13,954 nucleotides of DNA, taken from NCBI GenBank assembly GCA_022565015.1, contig JADFKI010000064.1, positions 1 through 13,954 of the forward strand, written 5' to 3'. Position 1 is the first letter of the stretch. Every line of letters begins with the position of its first letter. The DNA comes from Chloroflexota bacterium. GTDB taxonomy: Bacteria; Chloroflexota; Dehalococcoidia; Lucifugimonadales; JADFKI01. Below, one piece after another: positions 1 through 8,287 of the stretch. Made by a program: the position numbers and the translations under genes. Under the pieces are notes generated by a model, which was not told the DNA's origin, made no database searches, and saw only the letters and a list, made by a program, of their open reading frames with translations.

Positions 1-874
1 GAGTGCCCAGGATGTCGGACAGCTCCGCCGCAAGCTTCAGAGCACCCACCATCAGACGCTGTAATGCCTTTCTACCCAGCGACATTTGAACAATGGTCCG
101 AATGACTATCCCTCTGTTGCGGTACCAGCCAAACATCTCCGGCAACACCCTCAGGCTGCCCATCTTGGTTGCTAGAAGTACGTCGCAGTGACCATAGGCG
201 TGGGCTGATGAGCACCACGACTCGAAGGTGCGATAGCCTCTGTGAATAGCGGAGGCGTCGTGATTGAAGTAAAAAGGCACGCCCTCCCGCTCGAAGCGGA
301 ACCCCAGCTCCACATCTTCACCCCGGCGCAGCTCTTCGTTGAATCCTCCGACGGCCAGGAACGCTTTTCTGGAAGCAGAGAAGTTCCCCGAATAGAGGCG
401 TCGCCCGGCCGGCGGCCTGCGACCGTCCGCGACGGCTTCGTAGTGGTTGGAGAGGACCGCATCTTCCCAAACGTTCCATCCCGACCTCTTGCCGGTGTCC
501 GCCGGGATAAGCCGCCCCAGCACCACTCCCGGCGGATTGTCGGTCTGCATACGCAGGTGCTCTTCGAGAAGCTGGGCGTGGGGCATAATGTCATCGTCGA
601 GGAACAGGACCACGTTGCCGCGAGCTTCCTTCGCGCCACGGTTCCGTGCAACCGCCACCCCGGACTGCTCCTGAAACACGGCCCTAAGCTCAAATGGCTG
701 CTCTGAGGCGTGGACCATGTCAAGGGTATCGTCCGTAGACCCGTCGATGACCACAACGACCTCGAAGTCGGACGCGGGCAGGGTCTGTTCCCGAAACGCC
801 GTGAGCATCTCCTGCAGGAGATCTCTTCTGTTGTGTGTAGGGATTACGACGCTTAGTCTGATGTCTGACGTCAT
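1..874 (-). CDS. Family 2 glycosyltransferase, C-terminus cut by the window edge
   Basis: This frame is open from an ATG at 874 to the left edge of the window, giving 291 residues without a stop, so the C-terminus is missing. The N-terminus is a GT-A nucleotide-sugar-binding fold. It shows SVVIPTHNR at residues 8-16, the VVVIDGSTDDT loop (Asp44), the metal-binding LFLDDDIMP (Asp93-95), a GNFSASRKAF segment, and GGFNEELRRGEDVELGFR, which carries the Glu186-Asp187 pair typical of the acceptor/base region. No membrane segment is obvious in the visible part. It probably adds a sugar to a lipid-linked glycan on the cytoplasmic face. The start is well supported: a GGGAGGAG Shine-Dalgarno sequence sits 7 bases upstream. 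The ATG overlaps the flippase stop as ATGA (871-874), which indicates translational coupling. Donor and acceptor cannot be read from the sequence. Confidence 0.9.
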   Translation of the reverse strand, partial: MTSDIRLSVVIPTHNRRDLLQEMLTAFREQTLPASDFEVVVVIDGSTDDTLDMVHASEQPFELRAVFQEQSGVAVARNRGAKEARGNVVLFLDDDIMPHAQLLEEHLRMQTDNPPGVVLGRLIPADTGKRSGWNVWEDAVLSNHYEAVADGRRPPAGRRLYSGNFSASRKAFLAVGGFNEELRRGEDVELGFRFEREGVPFYFNHDASAIHRGYRTFESWCSSAHAYGHCDVLLATKMGSLRVLPEMFGWYRNRGIVIRTIVQMSLGRKALQRLMVGALKLAAELSDILGT

Positions 875-2397
875 CGCTCCACTCCTCCCGCCGCCTCGTC
901 CGAGTTATCAGACTTTAGCCTCCTCCTGACGACATCCAGGACATAACGCAGGTCGTTCAAGGGGACCGCTTTCGTGGCCAGTGCCACTGCTACGTAGGTC
1001 AGCCCCCCCAGAAGCACCGTTGGGACCGGACCAAGGCCTGCCGCCCGCACCATGAGCACGACCGCCGCCATGACTCCGGCCGAAACCGCGACTTTGATAA
1101 GCGTAACGCCCGTCGCGCGGTCTATCACGCCCTTGGGCATCAGGAAGACACCGTATACGACCATGAAGATCTCGGTGGCCAGCGTCGTCAACGCCACACC
1201 GATGCCGCCGTTGCCGTAGTTTTCTTGAAAATACGGGGCTGCCACGATGTTGAGGATAACGTTCATTAGCACCGTCGCGAAGAGCGCGATCGCCCAGGCC
1301 TTCTGCCTGTCGACGGCCACTGCTATCGTCCCCAGGATCACCAGGAACGCCGTGATAGGTATCGTCAATGCCAGGATGGTCAGCAGGGGGACGGTGTGTT
1401 GGAAAGAATCAGGATAAGGCAGGGTTGTGATGATCTCGTTTGAGAAGAGGCTTATGCCGATCGACAGAGGCACTATGCCCAGGGCGCCGATCGCGATGCT
1501 CTTTTTGGCGATAGCCACGGATGCATCCGCACCCTGGGAATATACCCTCGACAGCGTCGGCAAGATCGCGGCCGTAAGCGCCAAGGGCAGCATGTCTATC
1601 GTCTTGTAGATGTTGTTGGCCGCCGCATACCATCCCACAACTGCTTCGTTGGTAAATATGCGAAGTATGACGATATCCGTCTGGTTGTAGATATCGAGGA
1701 GGAACCCCATGAACAGGAACGGCATGGCTCCGGTTAGCAGATATTTGATCTTCACCATGTTAAGGCTTATGCCAACGGGGAAACGTCTGCCCACGTACGC
1801 GGCGTTAATGCCCAGATTTACGATTGCCGCTGCGAACAGCACGCCGCCGTAGGCCACTACACCCATGCCTTGGACCAGGATAGGTACGCCTATTGCCACG
1901 ACGAGGAACCTGCTGATTACCTCCGATACCGCAGGGAACCTCATCTCCTCGAGGCCGTGGAGAACGGCGACCATGAGCCGCATGAAGGACATCGCTATGG
2001 CGGCGCCGGTCGCCAGGAAGATTATGTTGGTGGCGTCGGTGGAGTAGTCGGTGAGCCTGGCCAGCACGAATACTGCACCCACGACCAGCAGCGACATCAC
2101 AATACGAAGACCGATTGCCGAAGTGAGGTGGGACTTTATCAGGGCGTTGTTCCGCGCGAACTCCTTGATCAGAAATTCGCTGAGGCCCAGTGCCAGGAAA
2201 GTCGTGAACAGTGCGGCAACGGACTGTGCAAAGGCCAGTTGACCAAGGCCCTGGTCTCCCAGGTATTTTGGAAGGAACAGGACAAGCACTCCGCTGAAGA
2301 CCCAGAGCAATAGCCTGCGGCTCAGCAGGATCATGCCATTGTTGACCAGTATCTGGGTGTCTCTGGAGGCCCGCTGGGTTCTAGAGATCTCTGCCAT
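871..2397 (-). CDS. Wzx-type oligosaccharide flippase (MOP superfamily)
   Basis: This is a 508-residue, highly hydrophobic protein with about 12-14 predicted membrane segments and short charged loops, the size and pattern of polysaccharide-biosynthesis flippases. The N-terminal region LVNNGMILLSRRLLLWVFSG resembles the first helix of Wzx proteins. The middle segment DIYNQTDIVILRIFTNEAVV followed by GWYAAANNIYKTIDMLP matches the central polysaccharide-synthesis signature. Its inferred role is to move undecaprenyl-diphosphate-linked oligosaccharide across the cytoplasmic membrane. I place the start at the ATG at 2397, because the open frame that reaches 2478 would overlap the preceding sugar-transferase gene by about 75 bases. 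A GGGAG sequence lies about 13 bases upstream, a little far. The stop overlaps the next glycosyltransferase as ATGA. The family call is safe; substrate specificity is unknown. Confidence 0.9.
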   Translation of the reverse strand: MAEISRTQRASRDTQILVNNGMILLSRRLLLWVFSGVLVLFLPKYLGDQGLGQLAFAQSVAALFTTFLALGLSEFLIKEFARNNALIKSHLTSAIGLRIVMSLLVVGAVFVLARLTDYSTDATNIIFLATGAAIAMSFMRLMVAVLHGLEEMRFPAVSEVISRFLVVAIGVPILVQGMGVVAYGGVLFAAAIVNLGINAAYVGRRFPVGISLNMVKIKYLLTGAMPFLFMGFLLDIYNQTDIVILRIFTNEAVVGWYAAANNIYKTIDMLPLALTAAILPTLSRVYSQGADASVAIAKKSIAIGALGIVPLSIGISLFSNEIITTLPYPDSFQHTVPLLTILALTIPITAFLVILGTIAVAVDRQKAWAIALFATVLMNVILNIVAAPYFQENYGNGGIGVALTTLATEIFMVVYGVFLMPKGVIDRATGVTLIKVAVSAGVMAAVVLMVRAAGLGPVPTVLLGGLTYVAVALATKAVPLNDLRYVLDVVRRRLKSDNSDEAAGGVER

Positions 2398-2402
2398 GAG
2401 AG

Positions 2403-3860
2403 CTAGTAAGCTCCCTCGCCTCTTAGCATGGCTGGGACCGTCATCAGGAGAATCTTGATGTCCTTCTGGAGCGACCATCCATCCATGTATTCGATATCCA
2501 GTCGGACCATCTCGTCAAAATCGATCTCCTCGCCGCGAACTACCTGCCACAGACCTGTGATTCCGGGAGATGCGTCGAGGCGCTCGAAGTGCCATAGCTT
2601 GTAGTTCTGGACCTCGTGAGGAAGAGGCGGACGCGGCCCTATTATGCTCATTGTGCCCTGCATGACGTTGATCAGCTGCGGAAGCTCGTCCAAACTCATG
2701 CGACGCAGCCACTTTCCGACTCGTGTTATCCTCGGGTCCTCGGACATCTTGAACATGTGCCCCGAGGCCTCGTTTTGGTCCTCGAGGCTATCGAGTAGCG
2801 ACTCGGCGTCCTGTCGCATGGACCTGAACTTGATCATGTCGAAGACCTCGCCCCTGCGGCCCACTCGTGCCTGGCTGAAGAACACTGGACCGGGCGAGTC
2901 CAGCTTGATAAGTGCGGCAATCAGCCCCATCAGCGGGGCCGCAATAATGAGGCTGGTCCCGGCGATGATTAGGTCGGTCAGGCGTTTTATCTTTTCGTAT
3001 CTCCAGGAAAAGGTCCTGGAACGCCACCGGCCCCGTTCGTAATCGTCGATTGAATGGCCGTTTACGGCTGGATACACCACCAGCCCTATGTTTCGCGCGG
3101 AGCCATTCTGGGCTCCTACCAGGGCCTTAACGTACGGGTATTTGTCGGCGGGGACCGCCAGCAGTAAGCGGTCGTCGCCCGAGCTGCGCTCTCCCAGCAG
3201 GTCAGGAAGGTTGTCCATCTCTTCGATTGTCGAATAGTCTCCGGGATTTCCGTTGCCGCCGAACCCGTTGTCCTCAACTAGCGTCATCGAGCGGAAGCCG
3301 CCGAACCTTGTCTCCAATACCGGCGCCAGCCTCGAGTCACCCAGGATGACTACCGATGTTTGGCGTCGGCTGGAGCGAGCAAGGCAGAGCGACCCCTTTG
3401 CGACGACCTCAGACGCGGGCAGCAGGACGATTGCCAACACCCAGAGCAGCGCCGTTGAACCGAAGTCGTAGGCGGATGGAGCAATTAGGTCGACCAGGAC
3501 CACGGTGGCCATGGAGGCGAAGGAAACTGCGCCTATTACTCGTAGGATGATTCTGGCCAGTCCAGCGCCGGACGACACCTCTCGTATCCGCAATATCCAC
3601 AGAGATGAAATGACGAGGGCGACAAATGCGACCATAGGCAACTGGTAGCCCGATGTCGCGGCAGGACCTTCGAGCATCACGTTGGCGCCGCCCAACAGCC
3701 GATACAGGAAATAGCCGGCAATTAAGGTGATGATATCTACGGCGGCCAGCGGAAGGACAAGACGAACCCGGCTCAGGCTGTCCGTTTGAACCGTCCTACT
3801 ATCCAGCTTTGATTCGGTGGCGCTACCAACCAGTCCCCACTCCGCCACGGTCACCTCCAT
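2403..3860 (-). CDS. Polyprenyl-phosphate glycosylphosphotransferase (WcaJ/WbaP type initiating sugar transferase)
   Basis: The product starts glycan assembly by moving a sugar phosphate from a nucleotide sugar to undecaprenyl phosphate. With the start used here (485 residues), about four membrane segments cover residues 35-151. A soluble Rossmann-like middle domain begins near VVILGDSRLAP. A further membrane or re-entrant helix covers about 294-318. The C-terminal catalytic domain is complete: SPGPVFFSQARVGRRGEVF, the KFRSM motif, the Asp-Glu pair in MSLDELPQLINV (Asp391-Glu392), IIGPRPPLP, and SPGITGLWQV. I chose the ATG at 3860 because a GAAGGG Shine-Dalgarno sequence lies about 5 bases upstream. 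The frame stays open to a TTG at 3977 (524 residues), but that extension has no convincing ribosome-binding site and no recognisable domain. The gene follows a 269-base gap and may have its own promoter. The sugar is not determinable. Confidence 0.92.
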   Translation of the reverse strand: MEVTVAEWGLVGSATESKLDSRTVQTDSLSRVRLVLPLAAVDIITLIAGYFLYRLLGGANVMLEGPAATSGYQLPMVAFVALVISSLWILRIREVSSGAGLARIILRVIGAVSFASMATVVLVDLIAPSAYDFGSTALLWVLAIVLLPASEVVAKGSLCLARSSRRQTSVVILGDSRLAPVLETRFGGFRSMTLVEDNGFGGNGNPGDYSTIEEMDNLPDLLGERSSGDDRLLLAVPADKYPYVKALVGAQNGSARNIGLVVYPAVNGHSIDDYERGRWRSRTFSWRYEKIKRLTDLIIAGTSLIIAAPLMGLIAALIKLDSPGPVFFSQARVGRRGEVFDMIKFRSMRQDAESLLDSLEDQNEASGHMFKMSEDPRITRVGKWLRRMSLDELPQLINVMQGTMSIIGPRPPLPHEVQNYKLWHFERLDASPGITGLWQVVRGEEIDFDEMVRLDIEYMDGWSLQKDIKILLMTVPAMLRGEGAY

Positions 3861-4129
3861 CCGACCCTTCGCGTAAGACTTCCACGCTACAGACCGGTCG
3901 CGGGAAGTGTCATTTATGCATCTTGGAATGTAGGCCGTCGCCCCTTTGGAGAGGGCGATTCCTATCGTCGAATTCAATGCTAGGGTAGGATGGCTTCCAC
4001 GGCCTCGCTCATTTGACTAATTTAGCGAAGCACGAAGCGACTATTCAGAAAGCCGCTTGAAAGGCAACTTGGACGTGGGAGTATGCACATAAGGGTGAGG
4101 CAATTTGGACTAGTTAGCTCTGAAGGCGC
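3861..4129 (-). other. Non-coding gap with a candidate regulatory direct repeat
   Basis: This 269-base stretch between the membrane glycosyltransferase stop and the sugar-transferase start is the longest gap in the window. Part of it (3861-3977) can be read as an N-terminal extension of the sugar transferase, but without a good start site. On the minus strand an imperfect direct repeat, GTCCAAATTGCCT and GTCCAAGTTGCCT (12 of 13 bases alike), lies at 4098-4110 and 4062-4074, with starts 36 bases apart. The second copy contains TTGCCT, followed after 16 bases by AATAGT, a poor but possible -35/-10 pair. I see no clear terminator. This may be the promoter region for the sugar transferase, flippase and GT2 genes. 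Confidence 0.35.
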
Positions 4130-5311
4130 CTATTGAGGGCGTTGAGTACGGACCCAGGCGAGCTCTTTCAGGGCAATGGCCTGCACGTAGATCAGGAGCT
4201 TCCACGCGATAAATACAGGCGCGAATGCGAAGGCCTTGTAGACCGCCAGGGGTGCCCTTGCCGTGATCAGGCCCAGCACCAGGTGCGCAAGCAGCGCGGC
4301 GTTCACCGCGACTCCGAGGCCTATCAACCAGGGCTGCAACGTCGGCAAGGTCAAAAGCAGCAGCAACGCACCTGCGGCATACGTTATAGACATCGGTGGT
4401 ATCAGCTGCTCGATGGCCGCGTCGACCTTTCGCATGTCTCCACTGAGCAGGCCTTCGACCAAAAAGCGCAGCGAGAAACGCCGCGCCATGTCGAGCCTGC
4501 CCCTTTCCCAGCGCAGGTTCTGTCCGCGCGCCTCCTCGAAGGACGTAGGCATGTCGGACCACAATACGGCTTCGTGGGCGAACCGGACCGCTACCCCGTC
4601 GCTCGTGAGCTTCATGAAATGTTCTATGTCTTCGGCCAGGGTGAAGGACTCCCAGCCGTACCGCTCTATTAGCTCCCTGCTGAAGGCCATTCCAGTCCCG
4701 AATAGGCCGCAAGACAGACCCAGCGCACGTTTCCCCATGGGCCGAACGTTATGCTTCAGGACGAAGGCTATGTAACGCAGTGCCGATAGGGAGGAAGCGG
4801 CGGGATTCGACACGGCATAGTAGCTCTGCACGGCTTGGTAGCCATCGCGCAGGTTGCGGTCCATCGCCGCGAGGAAATTGGATGACACCTGTGAGTCGGC
4901 GTCGAGAAAGAGGTAAGCGTCGAACTCCTTCGAGCGGTCCGCGAGCTGCCCTATCAACCACTTCAACGCATGGGGCTTGCCTCGGAGCTGTGCCTCGCTC
5001 CGCTCGTAGACCACCGCGCCAAGGCGACGGCCGATTTCCGCCGTAGAGTCCGTGCAGTTGTCCGCGACGACGAAGACCTCGTAGAGCTCGGTGGGATAGT
5101 CGTTGTCACGTATGCTCTCCAGTAGCAACGGAAGCAACGTGGCCTCGTTATGCGCGGGCACGAGAATGGCGAACTTCGTGTCCGGCGCTACGCTAGACTG
5201 GTCCGCTTTTCGGCGCACGAACAGGCCCGCGAACGTCAGCAAGAGCAGATACGCGGCCGGGAGAGCCAGGACCGCCAGGGCTGCGCCCAGCACTATATAT
5301 ACGAAAATCAT
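4130..5311 (-). CDS. Membrane-anchored family 2 glycosyltransferase (processive-synthase-like)
   Basis: This 393-residue protein has an N-terminal membrane helix (about residues 3-31), a cytoplasmic GT-A domain, and C-terminal membrane segments between about 302 and 385. The catalytic motifs are all present: ILVPAHNEA (49-57), VVADNCTDST with Asp84, the LFLDADS metal site (Asp137-Asp139), FTLAEDIEHFMKL with the Glu227-Asp228 base, and the QxxRW motif in GQNLRWERGR (Gln264, Arg267, Trp268). The QxxRW motif and the C-terminal helices place it with cellulose-synthase/hyaluronan-synthase-like GT2 enzymes, which are often processive. It is shorter than true cellulose synthases and could instead be a single-addition membrane transferase. 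The start ATG overlaps the WecG-family stop as ATGA (5308-5311), so the two genes are co-translated. The sugar used is unknown. Confidence 0.9.
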   Translation of the reverse strand: MIFVYIVLGAALAVLALPAAYLLLLTFAGLFVRRKADQSSVAPDTKFAILVPAHNEATLLPLLLESIRDNDYPTELYEVFVVADNCTDSTAEIGRRLGAVVYERSEAQLRGKPHALKWLIGQLADRSKEFDAYLFLDADSQVSSNFLAAMDRNLRDGYQAVQSYYAVSNPAASSLSALRYIAFVLKHNVRPMGKRALGLSCGLFGTGMAFSRELIERYGWESFTLAEDIEHFMKLTSDGVAVRFAHEAVLWSDMPTSFEEARGQNLRWERGRLDMARRFSLRFLVEGLLSGDMRKVDAAIEQLIPPMSITYAAGALLLLLTLPTLQPWLIGLGVAVNAALLAHLVLGLITARAPLAVYKAFAFAPVFIAWKLLIYVQAIALKELAWVRTQRPQ

Positions 5312-6123
5312 CGGACGGTCTGCTTCCTGAATGAGATGCGTTGAAGCACCGCCTCGCCGGTCGCCAGCAGTGTCGTGGGCAGGTCATCCAGGAAATACCT
5401 CTTCCACAGGCGGCCCGGCTCCTGCTTGAGCCTGTAGATCCACTCTATACCGAACCTCTGCATCCAATTTGGGGCCCTGTTCAGTCGTCCGGTGAAGACA
5501 TCGAATACGCCGCCTACGCCGACGCAGACGGGCACGCCGACCTCGTCCATATAGTTGTGGATCCAGTACTCCTGCTTTGGACAACCCAGGCCGACCAGGA
5601 GAATGTCGGGATCGAACTCTCTTATCTGTCTGGTGAGCTCGTCTTGACGCTCCGCGACACCCATATCTGAGAACGTACCATGGTGGGTGCCGTAGACCTT
5701 TAGGCCGGGATAACGGTCGTTCAACGACTGGGCCGATTCTTGAGCCCGACCCGGCGCACCGCCCAGCAAGAAAATGGAGTAGCCTTTGTTCGAGGCCAAC
5801 TCCGCGCACTCTTGAAGGATGTCGTGACCCGTGACCCTCGAGGCGATAGGCGCGCCCTTCATCTTCGATACCCACACCAGGGGCATGCCGTCGGCGACGA
5901 CCATGTCGGCTCGATTAACGATCGCCTGAAACGCCTCGTTCTTGCGGGCCAGGCTCATGAACTGCAGGTTTACGGTCACGACCTGACGAGGCTCCTCTTC
6001 CTGTACGAACCTGTCGATTTTGGACATGACCTCGGTCATATTCAATCGGTCCAGCTCGAGGCCGAGAATGTTGACCTTTGAGCGTTGGTCGGGCGATCCA
6101 TTTAACCCGGCACTTGCTGACAT
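5308..6123 (-). CDS. WecG/TagA/CpsF family (GT26) glycosyltransferase
   Basis: GT26 enzymes add a sugar, classically N-acetylmannosamine or its uronate, to an undecaprenyl-diphosphate-linked first sugar at the inner face of the membrane. With the ATG at 6123 the protein has 271 residues. It shows the family landmarks: VVTVNLQFM (Thr50, Asn52), ADMVVADGMPLVW (Asp78, the position of the proposed catalytic Asp), ASRVTGHDI (Arg96), LLVGLGCPKQEYW (Gln184), and GVGGVFDVFTGRLNRAP. The C-terminal basic tail begins with GIEWIYRLKQEPGRLWKRY, which in TagA completes the active site on the membrane. A GTG at 6129 is also in frame, but the ATG at 6123 has AGGG at a better distance. A 76-base gap with no strong signal separates it from the upstream hydrolase. 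It probably acts directly after the initiating sugar transferase. Confidence 0.93.
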   Translation of the reverse strand: MSASAGLNGSPDQRSKVNILGLELDRLNMTEVMSKIDRFVQEEEPRQVVTVNLQFMSLARKNEAFQAIVNRADMVVADGMPLVWVSKMKGAPIASRVTGHDILQECAELASNKGYSIFLLGGAPGRAQESAQSLNDRYPGLKVYGTHHGTFSDMGVAERQDELTRQIREFDPDILLVGLGCPKQEYWIHNYMDEVGVPVCVGVGGVFDVFTGRLNRAPNWMQRFGIEWIYRLKQEPGRLWKRYFLDDLPTTLLATGEAVLQRISFRKQTVR

Positions 6124-6200
6124 ATCCACCCTACCTCACGTCCAAATAAGCTACGCGGCCTTCGAGAAAGCCGACTACTTCCTGCGGCACTTCATGCCTT

Positions 6201-7028
6201 CTAAGAGAATATCGCCTTGTAGACTTCGTCCGGTGCGTCGAGCATCACGTAGTGACCGGCGTCGCCTATGACTACCAGCTCGGCCCCGATGCTCGCCAGC
6301 GCTTCCTGTCCCGGCCAATCTCGGACAGCGTCTCCCCGGATGTACACGATCGGGCCGCCGTAATCGGCCAGTGCCCGTGCTATGTCCCCGCCAAGCGTGG
6401 CGTGATGAACGTAGCGGGCGGTCTCTCTGAGGGCCCTCTCGTCGGCCCTCTGGAAGCAGCTCGACCACTCCTGCACCTGCTCCCTCGAATGGGAGCGGAC
6501 CAGCTGTCGCGAAAGGACCAGCCTCGCCGTCTTCTTGACTCGCCTTATGTAGTCCTCGTACTCATCGTCGGACATCGCGGTCAACGTCCCGCTCCAGCCG
6601 GCGTCGGCCTCTATCAGGTTGCCCTCGAGCAGGTATATGGCGGAGATGTCGACTTTGCCCAACTCCAATAGGTCCGGAATGATGCCGGAGGACATGGAAT
6701 GAACTATCAAGTTGATGCTGGTAATGCCCAGCTCGGCCATAAGCCCGCTCATGGCTTGGGCCTGAGCCCTCAGCAGGTATTCATCGCCGTCCCGCAGTCG
6801 CTCGCTTGCCCCGAAGCCAATCAGGTCCAGGCTCAGCACTCCTTTACCGAGGCCGGAAGGCGCATCGAAGGCGGACCTGAAATGCTCCTTCTGGCCGCCG
6901 AGACCGTGAACAAAAACGAAGTTCGGCTTTCCAGAGCGGTACAGGTATGAAATCTTGCCTATTTTCGCTTCCAGAGGCGCTTCCATTGCCGAGCTTGGCG
7001 TCTGACTCATGCTTGTCTTGCTCGCCAC
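6201..7028 (-). CDS. Alpha/beta-fold hydrolase, possible thioesterase or amide hydrolase of the acyl pathway
   Basis: With the GTG start at 7028 the protein has 275 residues. Alpha/beta hydrolase landmarks are present in order: FVFVHGLGGQKEHF (oxyanion-hole HG at residues 41-42), VLSLDLIGFGAS, the nucleophile elbow LIVHSMSSGI (Ser111), the acid in VYIRGDAVRDWPGQE (Asp233), and IGDAGHYVMLDAP with His259. The elbow is unusual: the two flanking glycines of GxSxG are Val and Ser, though the nucleophile Ser and its preceding His remain. It is adjacent to glmL (5 bases) and so belongs with the glutamate mutase genes. Hydrolases of this fold occur in exosortase A loci, and VinJ of vicenistatin biosynthesis is one. 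Its substrate here cannot be read. Start choice: GTG at 7028 has GGAG 8 bases upstream; the ATG at 7010 is the main alternative; the ATG at 7082 would overlap glmL by 49 bases. Confidence 0.85.
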   Translation of the reverse strand: MASKTSMSQTPSSAMEAPLEAKIGKISYLYRSGKPNFVFVHGLGGQKEHFRSAFDAPSGLGKGVLSLDLIGFGASERLRDGDEYLLRAQAQAMSGLMAELGITSINLIVHSMSSGIIPDLLELGKVDISAIYLLEGNLIEADAGWSGTLTAMSDDEYEDYIRRVKKTARLVLSRQLVRSHSREQVQEWSSCFQRADERALRETARYVHHATLGGDIARALADYGGPIVYIRGDAVRDWPGQEALASIGAELVVIGDAGHYVMLDAPDEVYKAIFS

Positions 7029-7033
7029 TTCAG

Positions 7034-8275
7034 CTACTCCGCCCCGGTGAGCAGAGGCAGTCGGATCATGCCTTCGACCCATAGTGAGTAACCGGCGTCC
7101 AGGTGGACCGGGGTGCCCGTGGCCTGTTTCCCGTCAAGGAAAAGCCTGGTCAACTCTGACAGGCGCTGGGCGTCGACCCGCTTGGAGGCGCCTCCCGTAA
7201 TGATAACAGAGCTTATCTTGGACATGTTCAGACTCGGCGAAGATGCATCATCCACACTTGCCAGCGAGTCGAAGGCTAGAAAGAAACAGGCGTAGAACGG
7301 TAGGTCGTCGTCGAACACCCCTTCGCGAAATTCGGCATAGGCCCGGCTGGCATCCTGGCCATTCATGGTTCGATAGAAGTCGTACAGCCTGTCGTGGTCC
7401 GCCAGCCTGCTCAATGTGCTGTCCCTGGAGGTGAAGACTCCCAGGTCGGTGAAAACATGCCTATTCGAGTCGAGGTATGAGCCGGTCCTGCCCGCGTCGC
7501 CCTCGGCCAACACCTCTACGCCGAAGTGGACGTCGGTGGTGGCCCCGCCGATATCTACGACTATCGAAGGGGAAGGGAACCGGAGCTTCCAGCCGTTCTT
7601 CGACATGCCCTCGAAGGCCGTGTTGACTACCGATGGCGTCGGCCGAATCGGCGTGTCGGAGTAGGACTGGAGTTTGCTTACGCCCTCCTTGTCCACCAGG
7701 TCGTCGAGGTAAAGGTCTCGTATCTTGTGATGTAGCTCTTCGTTCGCCACGTCGAGGCCTTCGCCCATGGGGTTGCCGACCACATGAGCCTGCGGATTGC
7801 GGCTGAGGAAGTCGTCCGCCAGGCTGCTGTTGCCGGCGTAAATCAGTGTGCGGAACCGATAGTCATCCGGGTTGAACTGCTCGATTCGGGACTTCATGTT
7901 GTCGACTTCGGCACAATCCACGCCGCCTACGACGACCAGCGCGTCCACCGGCTCAAGGTCGGTCCCGGCGGAATCGACCGTCGTCAGGTAGACGACGTTG
8001 CCGCCCGCCGCGAGGGCGAGGTTGCGCGCTATCTTGCCGCTGAACCGCTCCGTGAGGCAGACGATCCCTATGCGAAGGCCCCCGTTGGCGGAGCTGCATA
8101 TGCGGTAGCTTGCCTCCGGGTACTGAGCGGCGTACTCCTCCAAAAGCTTCGACACCTGAGTCGAGACCTGGACCGAATAGTCCCTGTCGTGGAAACGGTA
8201 GTCGGAAATCGCAAGGTCGCCGCCCAATAGGACGACCTTTATGATCGTGCTTCCGATGTCTATTGCGATAATCAT
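7034..8275 (-). CDS. glmL: GlmL/MutL family protein, ASKHA-fold partner of glutamate mutase
   Basis: This 413-residue protein belongs to the family encoded beside the glutamate mutase subunits in clostridia, where it is called MutL or GlmL. It has the ATPase landmarks of the actin/Hsp70/sugar-kinase fold: phosphate loop 1 MIIAIDIGSTIIKVVLLGG (residues 1-19), phosphate loop 2 IVVDIGGATTDVHFG (238-252), and the adenosine motif SVIITGGASKRVD (356-368). The family-typical CSSANGGLRIG lies at 60-70. It is thought to act as a reactivating factor or chaperone for the B12 enzyme, by analogy with diol dehydratase reactivases; that role is not experimentally firm. It starts 12 bases after glmE, so they are one operon. 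The order here is S-E-L, whereas the clostridial order is S-L-E. The name must not be confused with the mismatch-repair MutL, which is unrelated. Confidence 0.93.
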   Translation of the reverse strand: MIIAIDIGSTIIKVVLLGGDLAISDYRFHDRDYSVQVSTQVSKLLEEYAAQYPEASYRICSSANGGLRIGIVCLTERFSGKIARNLALAAGGNVVYLTTVDSAGTDLEPVDALVVVGGVDCAEVDNMKSRIEQFNPDDYRFRTLIYAGNSSLADDFLSRNPQAHVVGNPMGEGLDVANEELHHKIRDLYLDDLVDKEGVSKLQSYSDTPIRPTPSVVNTAFEGMSKNGWKLRFPSPSIVVDIGGATTDVHFGVEVLAEGDAGRTGSYLDSNRHVFTDLGVFTSRDSTLSRLADHDRLYDFYRTMNGQDASRAYAEFREGVFDDDLPFYACFFLAFDSLASVDDASSPSLNMSKISSVIITGGASKRVDAQRLSELTRLFLDGKQATGTPVHLDAGYSLWVEGMIRLPLLTGAE

Positions 8276-8287
8276 CTGGTTGATAGC

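Noticed and set aside
172..756. A 194-codon minus-strand open frame inside the left-edge glycosyltransferase
   Set aside because: It is Arg/Ser/Pro-rich with no domain. The frame offset from it encodes clear GT2 motifs (SVVIPTHNR, LFLDDDIMP) with a strong ribosome-binding site, so this one is a shadow.
4110..4712. A 200-codon minus-strand frame overlapping the membrane glycosyltransferase
   Set aside because: It is out of frame with the QxxRW and EDIEHF motifs and is Arg/Gly/Ala-rich without any family signature.
6124..6200. A terminator between the hydrolase and the WecG-family gene
   Set aside because: Only a short bulged hairpin (CGGCTT...AAGGCCG) without a T-run is seen, which is too weak to report.
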